NCBI GenBank assembly: GCA_013288685.1
Contig: JABDBM010000004.1
Location: 1 to 64,000 of the forward strand
Length of the DNA stretch: 64,000 bases
Direction: 5' to 3'
Source of the DNA: Bacteroidota bacterium
Lineage (GTDB): Bacteria; Bacteroidota; Bacteroidia; Sphingobacteriales; Sphingobacteriaceae
Part shown: in pieces, positions 50,325 through 60,105 of the stretch
How positions within the stretch are numbered: the first letter of the stretch is position 1
Layout of the letters: each line of letters begins with the position of its first letter
Translations under genes and position numbers: made by a program
The notes under the pieces: model-generated
Seen by the model: the letters and a program-made list of their open reading frames with translations, nothing else
Database searches by the model: none
What the model was told of the DNA's origin: nothing

Positions 50325-51239
50325 TTAAAATCCCCACTTTTTCATCATTTGTAAGTCAATTTTTACACAGTCGAACGGATCTTTGCCCTGATACGATTCC
50401 TGTTCGATAATAAATTGCGATGTACCGCCTATTTTTCTGGCTTCCTTTACAATATCCTTTACCGGCATCACGCCCTGGCCCAATATGGTGCTGTCATAGC
50501 CGTCCATGCCGCCGCCGGTTGTGCTTTTTATTTCGTCTTTAACGTGCATCAGTTCAAAACGGCCGGGATATTTCTTCAGCAAATCTAAAGCAATGCCGCC
50601 AGCGCCCAGCATATTACCTACATCCATTTGCTGTGCTACCAATTTTGGATCGGTATTGGCCAGTATATAATCGTACAAAGTACCGTCACCAATTTTTGTA
50701 CTGAATTCAAAGTTGTGGTTGTGGTAACCAAAGGTCATTCCATGAGCCTTGCATAGCTCGCCGCATTTATTGAACACATCCATAAAGCGCTTTAAGCCCT
50801 CCATGTCGGTACGCAGGTTTTCATCCAGCCATGGGCTTACAACATAACGCTGCCCCACTTCGGCGGCATCATCAATGGTAAATTTCCATTTGGCGGTAAA
50901 ATCATTAGCAGCTGCATCCCAATCGCTTCCCCGCATTACGGTATGGCCGCTTGGCATTTGCAAACCCAGGTCTGATAACAGTTTTTTAAATTCTTTGGCC
51001 GAATAGCCGTAAAATTTGCGGTCGATATAATTGGCATGCTCTACATGCAGGTAGCCCATGTCAGCAATTTTTTTCAACGAACCTGCCGGGTCCTTGCCCA
51101 TGGCATCGCGTACCGAATAGAGTTGTATCCCTACCCGTTCAATTTTTTTTGATGATGCAAAAACCTCGCTGCCCAACAACGAAGCACCCGCTGCCACCAT
51201 AGCGGTATTTTTGATAAATTCTCTGCGTGAAGTACCCAT
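50325..51239 (-). CDS. sugar phosphate isomerase/epimerase-like TIM-barrel protein, Tat-type signal
   Basis: 304 aa; SRREFIKNTAMVAAG; MTFGYHNHNFEF, ELMHVKDE, FIIEQESY. Confidence 0.9.
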   Translation of the reverse strand: MGTSRREFIKNTAMVAAGASLLGSEVFASSKKIERVGIQLYSVRDAMGKDPAGSLKKIADMGYLHVEHANYIDRKFYGYSAKEFKKLLSDLGLQMPSGHTVMRGSDWDAAANDFTAKWKFTIDDAAEVGQRYVVSPWLDENLRTDMEGLKRFMDVFNKCGELCKAHGMTFGYHNHNFEFSTKIGDGTLYDYILANTDPKLVAQQMDVGNMLGAGGIALDLLKKYPGRFELMHVKDEIKSTTGGGMDGYDSTILGQGVMPVKDIVKEARKIGGTSQFIIEQESYQGKDPFDCVKIDLQMMKKWGF

Positions 51240-51249
51240 TTTTTTAAGT

Positions 51250-51287
51250 TTTTTCTTGGTTCTTGATTCTTGGTTCTTAGCTCTTAT
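51250..51287. repeat. period-7 TTCTTGG/TTCTTGA array, one-armed
   Basis: TTCTTGG TTCTTGA TTCTTGG TTCTTAG CTCTTA. Confidence 0.8.
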
Positions 51288-52816
51288 TTAGCCATTGGAA
51301 ATATAGGAAACAATAATGAAGTATTGCTTACAAATGCCAAATGTTTGCTATCGGGCGCCCATGACGGTGTATTGATAGTACCCTGCCCGCCATATAAGTA
51401 CGCTATAACTTTTGAGGGTCCGCCCTCAACCGGCATTAGCCTAAGGTAAACATGCTTATAAAAAGGATGGTCGTTGGCTGCAACCTCATTTTTAAAGAAA
51501 GTAATATACACTATCCATTTGCCGTCAGGCGAAATATGTGGAAACCAGTTATCGTAATCATCATTGGTGAGTTGCGTTTGTTCGCTACCGTCCGCCTTCA
51601 TCCGCCAAATTTGCATAAGGCCGCTGCGTACCGAATTAAAGTAGATATATTTTCCATCAGGCGAATATTCAGGACCATCGTCCAAACCCGGAGCGGTTGT
51701 GAGTCGAACCTCGGGGCCACCGGCTGATGGGATACGATAAATATCAAACTCTTTATCGCGCTGTCCGGTAAATACCAAATACTGACCATCTGGCGACCAG
51801 CCATGCATATACGACGGACCAATATCATTCATCCGTTTGGGTTCGCCGCCGGTTATTGGCAATGTCCAACCAATAGATGCGCCGCTTTTATCACTGCTGC
51901 TTACAGCTAACTTTTTACCGTCAAATGAAATTACGTGGTCGTTATTATTATGATTAACGGTACCTGTGTTTAAAAGGGTTGGTGTTGAATTCTTCAAATC
52001 AAAAGTGTACAACAAACCATCGCTATTATACAATAAATGTTTGCCATCCTTCATCCAGTTTGGCGCTTGTATAGATATGGGTGATTGGTAGATGATTTTG
52101 CTGTTCTGCGTTTCCAAATCAAGCACTTCAATATCGCTGCCGATATATTGGCGATACGGTACCAAATCCTTGGGAGCCGGCACCACAATGCGAACATTGT
52201 TAAATACTGCTTTTTCCACAACGTTAGGATTGTGGGCGCAGATAAATAAGCCTACATATACATCATCACCTAAATCAACATCGCTTACTTCCTGGCTTAC
52301 AAATAAATCGCCTTTGCGGGCTACTGACATGGTGTATACGCTGCCGCGTCTCTCCAACTGAATAATATCAGCCGAAGTCATATCGAATTTCTTTTCCTCG
52401 GTTATTCCGCCGGTTGTGCGACGAAACTGCAATGAAGTTAAACCCGCACCGTGTACCACCGCATTAATGTGTTTTGAACCGGTATCAAGCGAAGTGCGCA
52501 CCATCCACCCTATTTTGCGGTGCTCTTCAACGCCCTTGCCAATAAATGCGGCGTTGGCACGCAAAATAAAATCGCCTTTCATTTTTTTCCAAACAAAATG
52601 GAATTCATCGTGTGTAGCCCAAATATTGGTACCCGAACCGGATAAATGATATTCCTGCGCTTTGCCGTCGTAGGTACCAGTGCCCGCGTACTTCACCCTC
52701 CCTACATCATTCTGCCCATCAAATATGCCTAAGGAAGTTGACTGTGCAGCCGTTTTTTGAATAAACAACGCGCATACGCAGGTTAAAAAAAACAAGCTAA
52801 GTATTTTTTTGCTCAT
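51284..52816 (-). CDS. secreted TolB-like (PD40 propeller) protein with N-terminal concanavalin-like domain
   Basis: 510 aa; signal peptide; SPDGQYLVFTG, SPDGKYIYFNS, SPDGKWIVYIT repeats. Confidence 0.85.
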   Translation of the reverse strand: MSKKILSLFFLTCVCALFIQKTAAQSTSLGIFDGQNDVGRVKYAGTGTYDGKAQEYHLSGSGTNIWATHDEFHFVWKKMKGDFILRANAAFIGKGVEEHRKIGWMVRTSLDTGSKHINAVVHGAGLTSLQFRRTTGGITEEKKFDMTSADIIQLERRGSVYTMSVARKGDLFVSQEVSDVDLGDDVYVGLFICAHNPNVVEKAVFNNVRIVVPAPKDLVPYRQYIGSDIEVLDLETQNSKIIYQSPISIQAPNWMKDGKHLLYNSDGLLYTFDLKNSTPTLLNTGTVNHNNNDHVISFDGKKLAVSSSDKSGASIGWTLPITGGEPKRMNDIGPSYMHGWSPDGQYLVFTGQRDKEFDIYRIPSAGGPEVRLTTAPGLDDGPEYSPDGKYIYFNSVRSGLMQIWRMKADGSEQTQLTNDDYDNWFPHISPDGKWIVYITFFKNEVAANDHPFYKHVYLRLMPVEGGPSKVIAYLYGGQGTINTPSWAPDSKHLAFVSNTSLLFPIFPMAK

Positions 52817-52964
52817 TGGGTTAATGGTTTTAGTATGATTAAAATTGGTTCACTAAAGGTATAAAAATTCCATTTGTAAACAGAATAGTATTTCGTGATG
52901 CCATACAACATTTATACTACAACTTCGGATAATACATTGAATTTAAGTTTATTGTATTTAAAAT

Positions 52965-52998
52965 AAAAAAGCCACCCGCTTATGCAGATGGCTTTTTT
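52965..52998 (-). terminator. rho-independent-type terminator for the 53015 gene
   Basis: AAAAAAGCCA...TGGCTTTTTTT hairpin with flanking A/T tracts, just downstream of the minus-strand stop. Confidence 0.8.
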
Positions 52999-53014
52999 TG
53001 TTTTAAATGAGGAG

Positions 53015-53251
53015 TTAGTGTTTATCTTCCACCTTCTTTGTTGTTTTCACCATGTGGCCATTCACTTCAGTTTTATGTTTTACTTTATAACCATTATAGC
53101 GTTTGTGCCTGCTAAAGGTGTTGTGTACTTTTTCCCCTATGGTAGAAGTCTTTCTTACCTTTTCCTTCTCTTTATCTTTATGTTCTGTTTGTGCAAAGGC
53201 TGTTAAGCCAATTGTACAAACCATTACTAATACTGCAATTATTTTTTTCAT
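53015..53251 (-). CDS. small secreted charged hypothetical protein
   Basis: ORF to 53284; likely start MKKIIAVLVMVCTIGLTAFAQ signal peptide at 53251; Lys-rich mature part. Confidence 0.65.
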   Translation of the reverse strand: MKKIIAVLVMVCTIGLTAFAQTEHKDKEKEKVRKTSTIGEKVHNTFSRHKRYNGYKVKHKTEVNGHMVKTTKKVEDKH

Positions 53252-53377
53252 GATTTTGATGTTTATTTCTTTATAAACCATCAATAATGAAAAATGTTTT
53301 ACTTTAAGTTAATGTTAGAAATTAGAGGCTGGAGATTAGAAAAAAGTAATGTTAGAACTGTCTCTAATCTTTACCTA

Positions 53378-54448
53378 TCAATCAACAATCAAAATAGATT
53401 CTTCTGGAACCGCGATTACCTTTGCAACAGCAACCGGCGCATTTACATACTCGGCAAAAAACTGCTTTTTCGAGTCGCGGTATGAGCTTACAGCACCTAT
53501 CATACTCATAAATTTGATATAATACCAGGCAGTATCAACCTGGTAAGCCTTAAAGCCTGAACGGGCGCTATTGGGAAACAGGTGATGGTTATTATGCCAT
53601 TCGCCAGCCACAAAACCCGGCCATATCTGGTTGATCGACATATCTTCGCGGTTATGATCTACTCCATCGCGGCGTTTATCCTTGCCTTTGCCGTGCCCTT
53701 CATAATTAAAGGTACGCACGCCCACTGCCCAAAACCCAGCTGCAGCAAACATGGTGCAAGCAAGCGGAAAACCCCCGATTAAAAAGAACGCTGTAAACCA
53801 AAAGCCCCAGTTAAGCACAATAGCCAGCATGGTGCGGCCAGGGTTGCAAATGGTACCAAACTTTTGATATTGTGCGTAGGTATTGGGGGTAATTCCAACA
53901 TGATCCATTAAAGTTACACAGCGTGCATAGTCCTTTTCGCTCATGTTACGGTTTATTGGCTGGTGGTTTACATCGGCCAGAAAACAATACAGGAAGCCGC
54001 CATTGGCATTATATGGGTCGCCGGGCTGGTCGGACAGTGCATGGTGCACATGATGCGATACAGCGTATATCTCTTCGGGAATAATACGTAATGTTAAATT
54101 TTGCGTAAAAAACCGCCAGAATTTGTTGCGAAATTTATAAGCACTATGCGTGCAATAACGGTGATGCCAGACGGTACCATGGGAGCCCATGACAATCATA
54201 CTGTAACAAAACGCGATAATGAGATGAGTAATTGTCAGGTACTTAAATACAAACAATACAAAAAAAGGAGCAAGACATGCGACTAACATCCAGCTGGTAA
54301 AAGAAAGCCAGTTTTTTTTATCCTTGAAAATATTTAACCTGGAAAAAAATTCTTTGAAAATTTGATTTTGGGTTGGTTTTGTTAGTTCACCATTGGTATC
54401 TCTCCAGCCATACGAGGGCGGTTCGAGTACATTTTTTAAAAAAGTCAT
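53378..54448 (-). CDS. fatty acid/acyl-CoA desaturase
   Basis: 356 aa; WHHRYCTH, HHVHHALSD, EWHNNHHLFP histidine boxes. Confidence 0.93.
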   Translation of the reverse strand: MTFLKNVLEPPSYGWRDTNGELTKPTQNQIFKEFFSRLNIFKDKKNWLSFTSWMLVACLAPFFVLFVFKYLTITHLIIAFCYSMIVMGSHGTVWHHRYCTHSAYKFRNKFWRFFTQNLTLRIIPEEIYAVSHHVHHALSDQPGDPYNANGGFLYCFLADVNHQPINRNMSEKDYARCVTLMDHVGITPNTYAQYQKFGTICNPGRTMLAIVLNWGFWFTAFFLIGGFPLACTMFAAAGFWAVGVRTFNYEGHGKGKDKRRDGVDHNREDMSINQIWPGFVAGEWHNNHHLFPNSARSGFKAYQVDTAWYYIKFMSMIGAVSSYRDSKKQFFAEYVNAPVAVAKVIAVPEESILIVD

Positions 54449-54502
54449 TAAATGGGGGAGATCAGTTTTTATGTTTATAACCGTATCTTAATGATAACGT
54501 AC

Positions 54503-54534
54503 TAAAGGTAGACTAAATTACTTAAACATGACAA
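54503..54534 (-). promoter_or_regulatory. candidate Bacteroidota promoter of desaturase
   Basis: Minus strand TTG-N21-TACCTTTA, near-match to TTTG/TAnnTTTG. Confidence 0.4.
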
Positions 54535-54695
54535 TAAATAAAACATTTTTAATATATATGATCCTTAGATGATTAGAGGTTGGAGATTAGAGATTAGACG
54601 ATAGTCATAGCCGGAAAAGGGCGTGAAGAGCATCGGAAAAGTGAGTAAAGCCTGAAAACGGGATAATTTGCCACAGCCATCAGCATACCACTCCT

Positions 54696-54784
54696 GCGCT
54701 TATTTAAACTAATTCTAAATAATATTTTGAAATCCAAAGCCGCGTTATATCTTTGCGCTTAATTAGACTTAATCTAAATAAAAG
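54696..54784 (+). promoter_or_regulatory. promoter with duplicated 28-nt operator-like repeat upstream of TonB receptor
   Basis: TTTTG (54725-54729) N18 TATCTTTG (54748-54755, matches TAnnTTTG); repeats TGCGCTTATTTAAACTAATTCTAAATAA and TGCGCTTAATTAGACTTAATCTAAATAA flank it. Confidence 0.7.
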
Positions 54785-54786
54785 CA

Positions 54787-57225
54787 ATGAAAAAACTCGA
54801 CACCATAGTTCTTAAACTGACTTTCTTTATCTTAATCCTCTGCAATACCGTTAAAGCGGACGACCTTACCAGCGGTAAAATATCTGGAACAATCACAACA
54901 TCCGACGGCAAGCCAGCAGCGTTTGTAACCGTAGCCATTAAAGAAATAAACAGGGCAACCGTTACCGCTGACGACGGCAGCTTTGTAATCACCAATATTA
55001 AGGCCGGCAATTATACTTTGGTCGTTTCATTTATCGGCGCAAAAAGCCAGGAAAAGTATATTACCGTAACGGCGTCAAAAATTACAACAGCAAACTTTAT
55101 CCTTTCCGAAAACTCATCGCAACTAAATGAGGTAATCATAAGTGCGAATAAAAGGCCCAAGCCAGTATCGGCAGACAAAGCGAATATCCGCTCTCTTGAT
55201 CTTCCTCAAAGTACCGGGACGGTAAACAGCCGCGTTATTGAAGACCAGCAAATTAACCGCCTGGGCGATGCCGTTAAAAACGTAAGCGGCGTTTCGTTAA
55301 CGCAAACACGGGGAGGCGTAGGCGAAACGTTTTCGGCTCGCGGATACAGCATTGGTATAACCGGCGCATCGGGCAGTATTTTTAAGGATGGCGTGCTGAC
55401 CAATACGGCAGGTTTCCCTGAAGCCAGCACACTGGAATCGGTAGAAATCCTGAAAGGTAGCGCGGCGCTGCTTTATGGCAACGTCTCGGGCGGGCTTATT
55501 ATTAATATGGTTACTAAAAAACCTAAGTTTGATTACGGTGGCGAGGTTTCCATGCGGTATGGAAGCTACAATATGTTTAAACCAAGCTTTGATGTTTACG
55601 GGCCGGTTAGCGAAAACACGGCTTTCAGATTGATAGGCGTTTATGAAAACGATGGTAGTTACCGCAACCATGTGTATACCATACGGAAATATGTAAACCC
55701 CTCTTTATTGTTTAACCTGGGCAAAAAAACTACGTTGCTGGTTGAGGGGGATTATTTGCGTGAAAGTCTGACGCCTGATTTCGGTATAGGATCGTTAAAT
55801 AACGGGAGGGCTATTCCAACTATGGTGGCGCGATCTCAATACATTAATACTTCATGGGCTTACAGCCACATGAACCAGTTTTCGGGAATGGCAACTTTAA
55901 ACCATCAGTTTAATGATAACTGGCATTTAAATGCGATCATATCCGGACAAGGTACTGATATTGATTCGTACCAGGCCAGTTTACCCAATACCGTAAGTGC
56001 AACCGGCGAATGGAGCAGGGGGCTGGCCCGTGCAAACACCGTTGAAAATGATTATACAGGGCAAGTGAATTTAACAGGAAAATTCACTACCGGAACAGTA
56101 AGCCATCAGGTATTAATTGGAACGGATGCCACCAAAGTGCTAAATATCACCAACGGATACAGTATTAATGGCAAAAACATCAGCACCTATGTTTATGATA
56201 AGATAAACACCATCGACCTGACCAAGTATACACAACGTACAGATATTCCAAATGCTTTGGATACATCGCGCACCACAGCGCCGGTTTACCGTTTGGGCGC
56301 TTATGCCCAGGACCTGGTAAGTATCACCAATAAAATAAAAGTGCTGGCCGGAATAAGATGGTCGTGGCAGCAAACTTATCAAACCAATATTCAATACCTG
56401 CTGACACAAACATCGGCCGGCGGCACGGCCATAACCCGGTACGACCGGGCGTTTACGCCGAAAGTGGCATTTATTTATGAGCCGACTACAAACAACTCGT
56501 TCTATTTAAGTTACAGTAATAACTTTATGGTGAACAGCGGCACTGATGTAAATACGGGGCAGGGCCTGAAGCCCTCGCTGGTAAACCAGTACGAGGCCGG
56601 TTCAAAAAACGAACTGTTCGACGGCAAAATTATAGCTAATGTAAGCGTGTACCGCATTATTAACAGCAACCTGGCCGTTGTAGCGCCTTTTAAAGCCGAC
56701 GGCACCATCAACAGTGACAATACCATAAAACAACTGGATGGAGAAACCACCAGCGATGGTGTTGATGTAGATATAACGGGACACCTTTCAAAAAACTTTT
56801 ATTTTATTACCGGCTATTCCTATAACAACGCACGGTACACAAAAACAACCGGCTTAAAAGGATCACCGCTATTGGGCGAACGGTTAGTAATTAGCCCGGT
56901 GAGCACTGCCAATGCTACCTTGTTTTATACCTTTACCAATCCGGGGCTTAAAGGATTTAAGGTTGGCGCAACTGCATTTTACACCGGGAACAGGATGGCG
57001 GGCTATAACAACACCGTTGGCCAGGCGCAGGCCTACAGCAGGCTGGTACCGGTTAGCGGCTTTACCACGCTCGATCTTTCGGCCGGGTATACCTATAAAA
57101 AAATATCGCTGCTGGCAAGTGTAACTAATGTAACCAATACGCTGAATTATTTGATACACGATAATTATAGCATTACACCTATTGCACCGCGCCAGTTTTT
57201 AACGACATTGGCTTACCATTTTTAA
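54787..57225 (+). CDS. TonB-dependent siderophore-type receptor with CarboxypepD-like N-terminal domain
   Basis: 812 aa; signal peptide, plug VSGVSLTQTRGGVGETFSARGYSIG, LKGSAALLYGNVSGGLIN, C-terminal aromatic F. Confidence 0.92.
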   Translation: MKKLDTIVLKLTFFILILCNTVKADDLTSGKISGTITTSDGKPAAFVTVAIKEINRATVTADDGSFVITNIKAGNYTLVVSFIGAKSQEKYITVTASKITTANFILSENSSQLNEVIISANKRPKPVSADKANIRSLDLPQSTGTVNSRVIEDQQINRLGDAVKNVSGVSLTQTRGGVGETFSARGYSIGITGASGSIFKDGVLTNTAGFPEASTLESVEILKGSAALLYGNVSGGLIINMVTKKPKFDYGGEVSMRYGSYNMFKPSFDVYGPVSENTAFRLIGVYENDGSYRNHVYTIRKYVNPSLLFNLGKKTTLLVEGDYLRESLTPDFGIGSLNNGRAIPTMVARSQYINTSWAYSHMNQFSGMATLNHQFNDNWHLNAIISGQGTDIDSYQASLPNTVSATGEWSRGLARANTVENDYTGQVNLTGKFTTGTVSHQVLIGTDATKVLNITNGYSINGKNISTYVYDKINTIDLTKYTQRTDIPNALDTSRTTAPVYRLGAYAQDLVSITNKIKVLAGIRWSWQQTYQTNIQYLLTQTSAGGTAITRYDRAFTPKVAFIYEPTTNNSFYLSYSNNFMVNSGTDVNTGQGLKPSLVNQYEAGSKNELFDGKIIANVSVYRIINSNLAVVAPFKADGTINSDNTIKQLDGETTSDGVDVDITGHLSKNFYFITGYSYNNARYTKTTGLKGSPLLGERLVISPVSTANATLFYTFTNPGLKGFKVGATAFYTGNRMAGYNNTVGQAQAYSRLVPVSGFTTLDLSAGYTYKKISLLASVTNVTNTLNYLIHDNYSITPIAPRQFLTTLAYHF

Positions 57226-57239
57226 CAGAAAGGTAAATC

Positions 57240-60074
57240 CTAATAAATAAAACTTCCATCACCGCGCCTGCGCAACTGTTTACCATTGCGGGTTGGCACG
57301 CCGCTCCATTTTTGCAGGTTGAGCACAAAGCTCACCATCAAATACCTGCTTAGGGCGTTGGTTTTGGTGTCGGTGATGGAAGTTTGGGTAATTACCCGGT
57401 TAATGAAATTGTTCTGGTCGAAAATATCGAATGCCGAGATTCTTAAAATACCATTCTTCCGTTTAAAAAACTCTTGTTCCAGGTAAGCATTCATTACAAA
57501 AGGGTTTTTCGAAACGTTTGAACTTATACCGCTGATATAATTTTTGCTTGCGCTGTAACCAATAGTAAGTGTTCTTGATTTAAGCAGGAAAAACCGGCCA
57601 TCTACGCTTAACGCTGTTGTTTTTATATTACTATTGACGGAGTTCGGTAGGGTGTTATTTGATTTATTAACATCGTACGAAATATAGGGGTTTACTTCCA
57701 GCCAGTCGTTCGGGTCAATTCGCGGACCAAACCGCTCGTTGAAACGCCAACCGGTTACAACGTTCTCGATATTATTGCTCATACCCAACGAGTGGGTATA
57801 AGAGACCAAACCATTCAGCGCCAGGTTGTACGAACGGTCATCCGACTGTTTGGAAATATTGTAATTGGCCAGCATCGAACGGCCGCCGCTCAGGTTTACA
57901 TAATGCGTTTCATACAGGAAACTATGCAACGCCGGCTGCGCCACCTGTACTACGTTGCTCACAATCTGATCTTCGTAAAAGCTGGTATTGATATTGGCGG
58001 ATAAATTCAACTTCGAATTAGGCATGTAATTATTGTAGATGGTATTGATGCTATGCTTAAAGGAAGGTGACAAATCGGGATTACCAAATACCGGACTTTG
58101 CGGGTCGGAATAATCAGGCAATGGTTGTATTTGAGTAAACGTTGGCTCGGTTGGCGCACCTGAATAGTTGATTGATATACGATGTTGCCGCGACCATACG
58201 TATTGAAACCTGAAAATAGGGATCAGGTAAAAATCATTCCGGTTGGATGATGTGGACTTGCTGATATTTGCCCCTTCCAAATGCGCCGGTATGGCCGTAG
58301 CCCCGATAGACAAATTGTACTTTGTTTTATTTAAACGGTAGTTTAACGATATGCGCGATTCGGTAAAGGAATAGCGGTAAACATTGCTCAACGAGTCGAC
58401 TTCCATAGATGTACCATCCGGTCTTATATTGCTGGTGATGGCAGTGTTGTTGTACCCCCTGTAATTGATTTGACCGTTAAATTCCAGTTGCGACAGTTTG
58501 CCCAATGGCTCCACATAGGTAAGGCTGGTGCGGTAGTTTTTGGTGATGTTACTCCTATCCACCGTGCGGTGTACCAGCGAGTCTTTGACCACATTATTCA
58601 ACGAATCTTTATATTGTATTTCAGTATTTTGACCGGTGTTTTGCTGCTGATCGCCATGGGCTAAATTAAACTGGATAGAGATATTGCGGCGCGGTTTCTT
58701 AAAGATGTACTGGTATAAAATAACAGCTCCGTACGTAGGCGTAGAGTTTGTACCGGTTGACATCCCATTGGAAAATTGATTCTGCAAACCTGTTTGGTTA
58801 TACTGCGTATTGTTGCTGGTATTGCTGCCGGTATAGCTAAAGCTTGGCGTTATGCGCAAAAAATTACTGCTGTCGGGTGTGTATTCCAGTTCGAAACTGG
58901 CAGTGTGGGTTTTATTGTTGTTGGTGCCCGTGCTTTGCCTGCTAAAATCGGTAGTGCCCAGCGAGCTAAAAGTTTGCCCAACGCTGTTGTTTATGGAATT
59001 TACATCGTTAAAGGTATAGCGGTAGCTGGCATTCACCTGTACTGATTTGCTCCATTGATCGCGATAATTAAATGACGGGCCTCCCGATGTGGTGGTACCC
59101 CCACTCCCACCCGATGTACTGTTCCCGGTTGCTGTGCCGCCGGCGCCGTTTCCGCCGCCGCCTGCTGCTTGCCCGTTGGCCCCGGCATTAAGCCCGGTGC
59201 TGGCCACGCCATTTACCGTATTACGGATATTGCCGATTAGGCCCAGTTGCTCATTGGCATTTATCCGCTGCGCAAACAGCCGTTCGTCGTACCGGTCATC
59301 ATCTCCCGCACTGGCGGTGGCACGCACAATATTGCCAACCGATCTATCGGCACGAGTGGTAATATTCAATACTTTAGTGGGGTCGCCGTCTTTAATGCCT
59401 GTGCGGCCGGACTGGTCGCCGTAGTCGTCAACAATTTGAATTTTCTCTACGATGTCAGCTGGCAGGGTTTGAATGGCCTGCGCTACGTCGCCACCTGCGT
59501 AATCTTTTCCATTAAGCCGGGCCTTGGTTACCTGCTGGCCCTGGTGGGTTAAGGTGCCGTCGGAACCGACTTCCATTCCCTCCATCTTTTTTAGCAGTTC
59601 ATCAACTGTTGCATTTTCGCGTACTTTATAATCGCTGGCGCGGTATTCAACGGTATCTGTTTTATAAGTAATGCTGGGCGCGCCGTTAATTTTAACCTCT
59701 TTCAGCATATTCACATCGTTTTTTAAAACCACCGGATCTAAAATTATCCGTTTTACCGCATCATTGTTTAAATACCGCCTTACCGAAGTGGCCAGCCCTA
59801 TTGATTTTATGGTGATGACAAAGGTGGCCATTTTTACATTTTTAAACACAAAAACGCCATCCTCGTTGGTAGCAGCATGCAACGTGTCCCTTTTGGACAC
59901 CAGCGTTATGGTGGCGCCAATAACAGTTAGGCCATCGAGGCCTTTAACAATGCCGCTTACTTCGCGCAGCGGTAATGGTGGCGGCGCTTGTGTTTGCGGC
60001 CTGGAACGTGCCTGTTGTGCAAACAAGCCGGCAGAAAGCAGTATCAGTAAACTTGTAATAATTATGCGGCTCAT
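57240..60074 (-). CDS. outer membrane beta-barrel TonB receptor-like protein with CarboxypepD-like domain
   Basis: 944 aa; GIVKGLDGLTVIGATITLVSKRDTLHAATNEDGVFVFKNV, plug-like region, Gly-rich insert, barrel. Confidence 0.88.
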   Translation of the reverse strand: MSRIIITSLLILLSAGLFAQQARSRPQTQAPPPLPLREVSGIVKGLDGLTVIGATITLVSKRDTLHAATNEDGVFVFKNVKMATFVITIKSIGLATSVRRYLNNDAVKRIILDPVVLKNDVNMLKEVKINGAPSITYKTDTVEYRASDYKVRENATVDELLKKMEGMEVGSDGTLTHQGQQVTKARLNGKDYAGGDVAQAIQTLPADIVEKIQIVDDYGDQSGRTGIKDGDPTKVLNITTRADRSVGNIVRATASAGDDDRYDERLFAQRINANEQLGLIGNIRNTVNGVASTGLNAGANGQAAGGGGNGAGGTATGNSTSGGSGGTTTSGGPSFNYRDQWSKSVQVNASYRYTFNDVNSINNSVGQTFSSLGTTDFSRQSTGTNNNKTHTASFELEYTPDSSNFLRITPSFSYTGSNTSNNTQYNQTGLQNQFSNGMSTGTNSTPTYGAVILYQYIFKKPRRNISIQFNLAHGDQQQNTGQNTEIQYKDSLNNVVKDSLVHRTVDRSNITKNYRTSLTYVEPLGKLSQLEFNGQINYRGYNNTAITSNIRPDGTSMEVDSLSNVYRYSFTESRISLNYRLNKTKYNLSIGATAIPAHLEGANISKSTSSNRNDFYLIPIFRFQYVWSRQHRISINYSGAPTEPTFTQIQPLPDYSDPQSPVFGNPDLSPSFKHSINTIYNNYMPNSKLNLSANINTSFYEDQIVSNVVQVAQPALHSFLYETHYVNLSGGRSMLANYNISKQSDDRSYNLALNGLVSYTHSLGMSNNIENVVTGWRFNERFGPRIDPNDWLEVNPYISYDVNKSNNTLPNSVNSNIKTTALSVDGRFFLLKSRTLTIGYSASKNYISGISSNVSKNPFVMNAYLEQEFFKRKNGILRISAFDIFDQNNFINRVITQTSITDTKTNALSRYLMVSFVLNLQKWSGVPTRNGKQLRRRGDGSFIY

Positions 60075-60105
60075 GTAATGGGGTATCTAATAGGGGTTCG
60101 GAGTA

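Noticed and set aside
57226-57239. Terminator between convergent TonB genes
   Set aside because: Only 14 nt between stops; no hairpin visible there.
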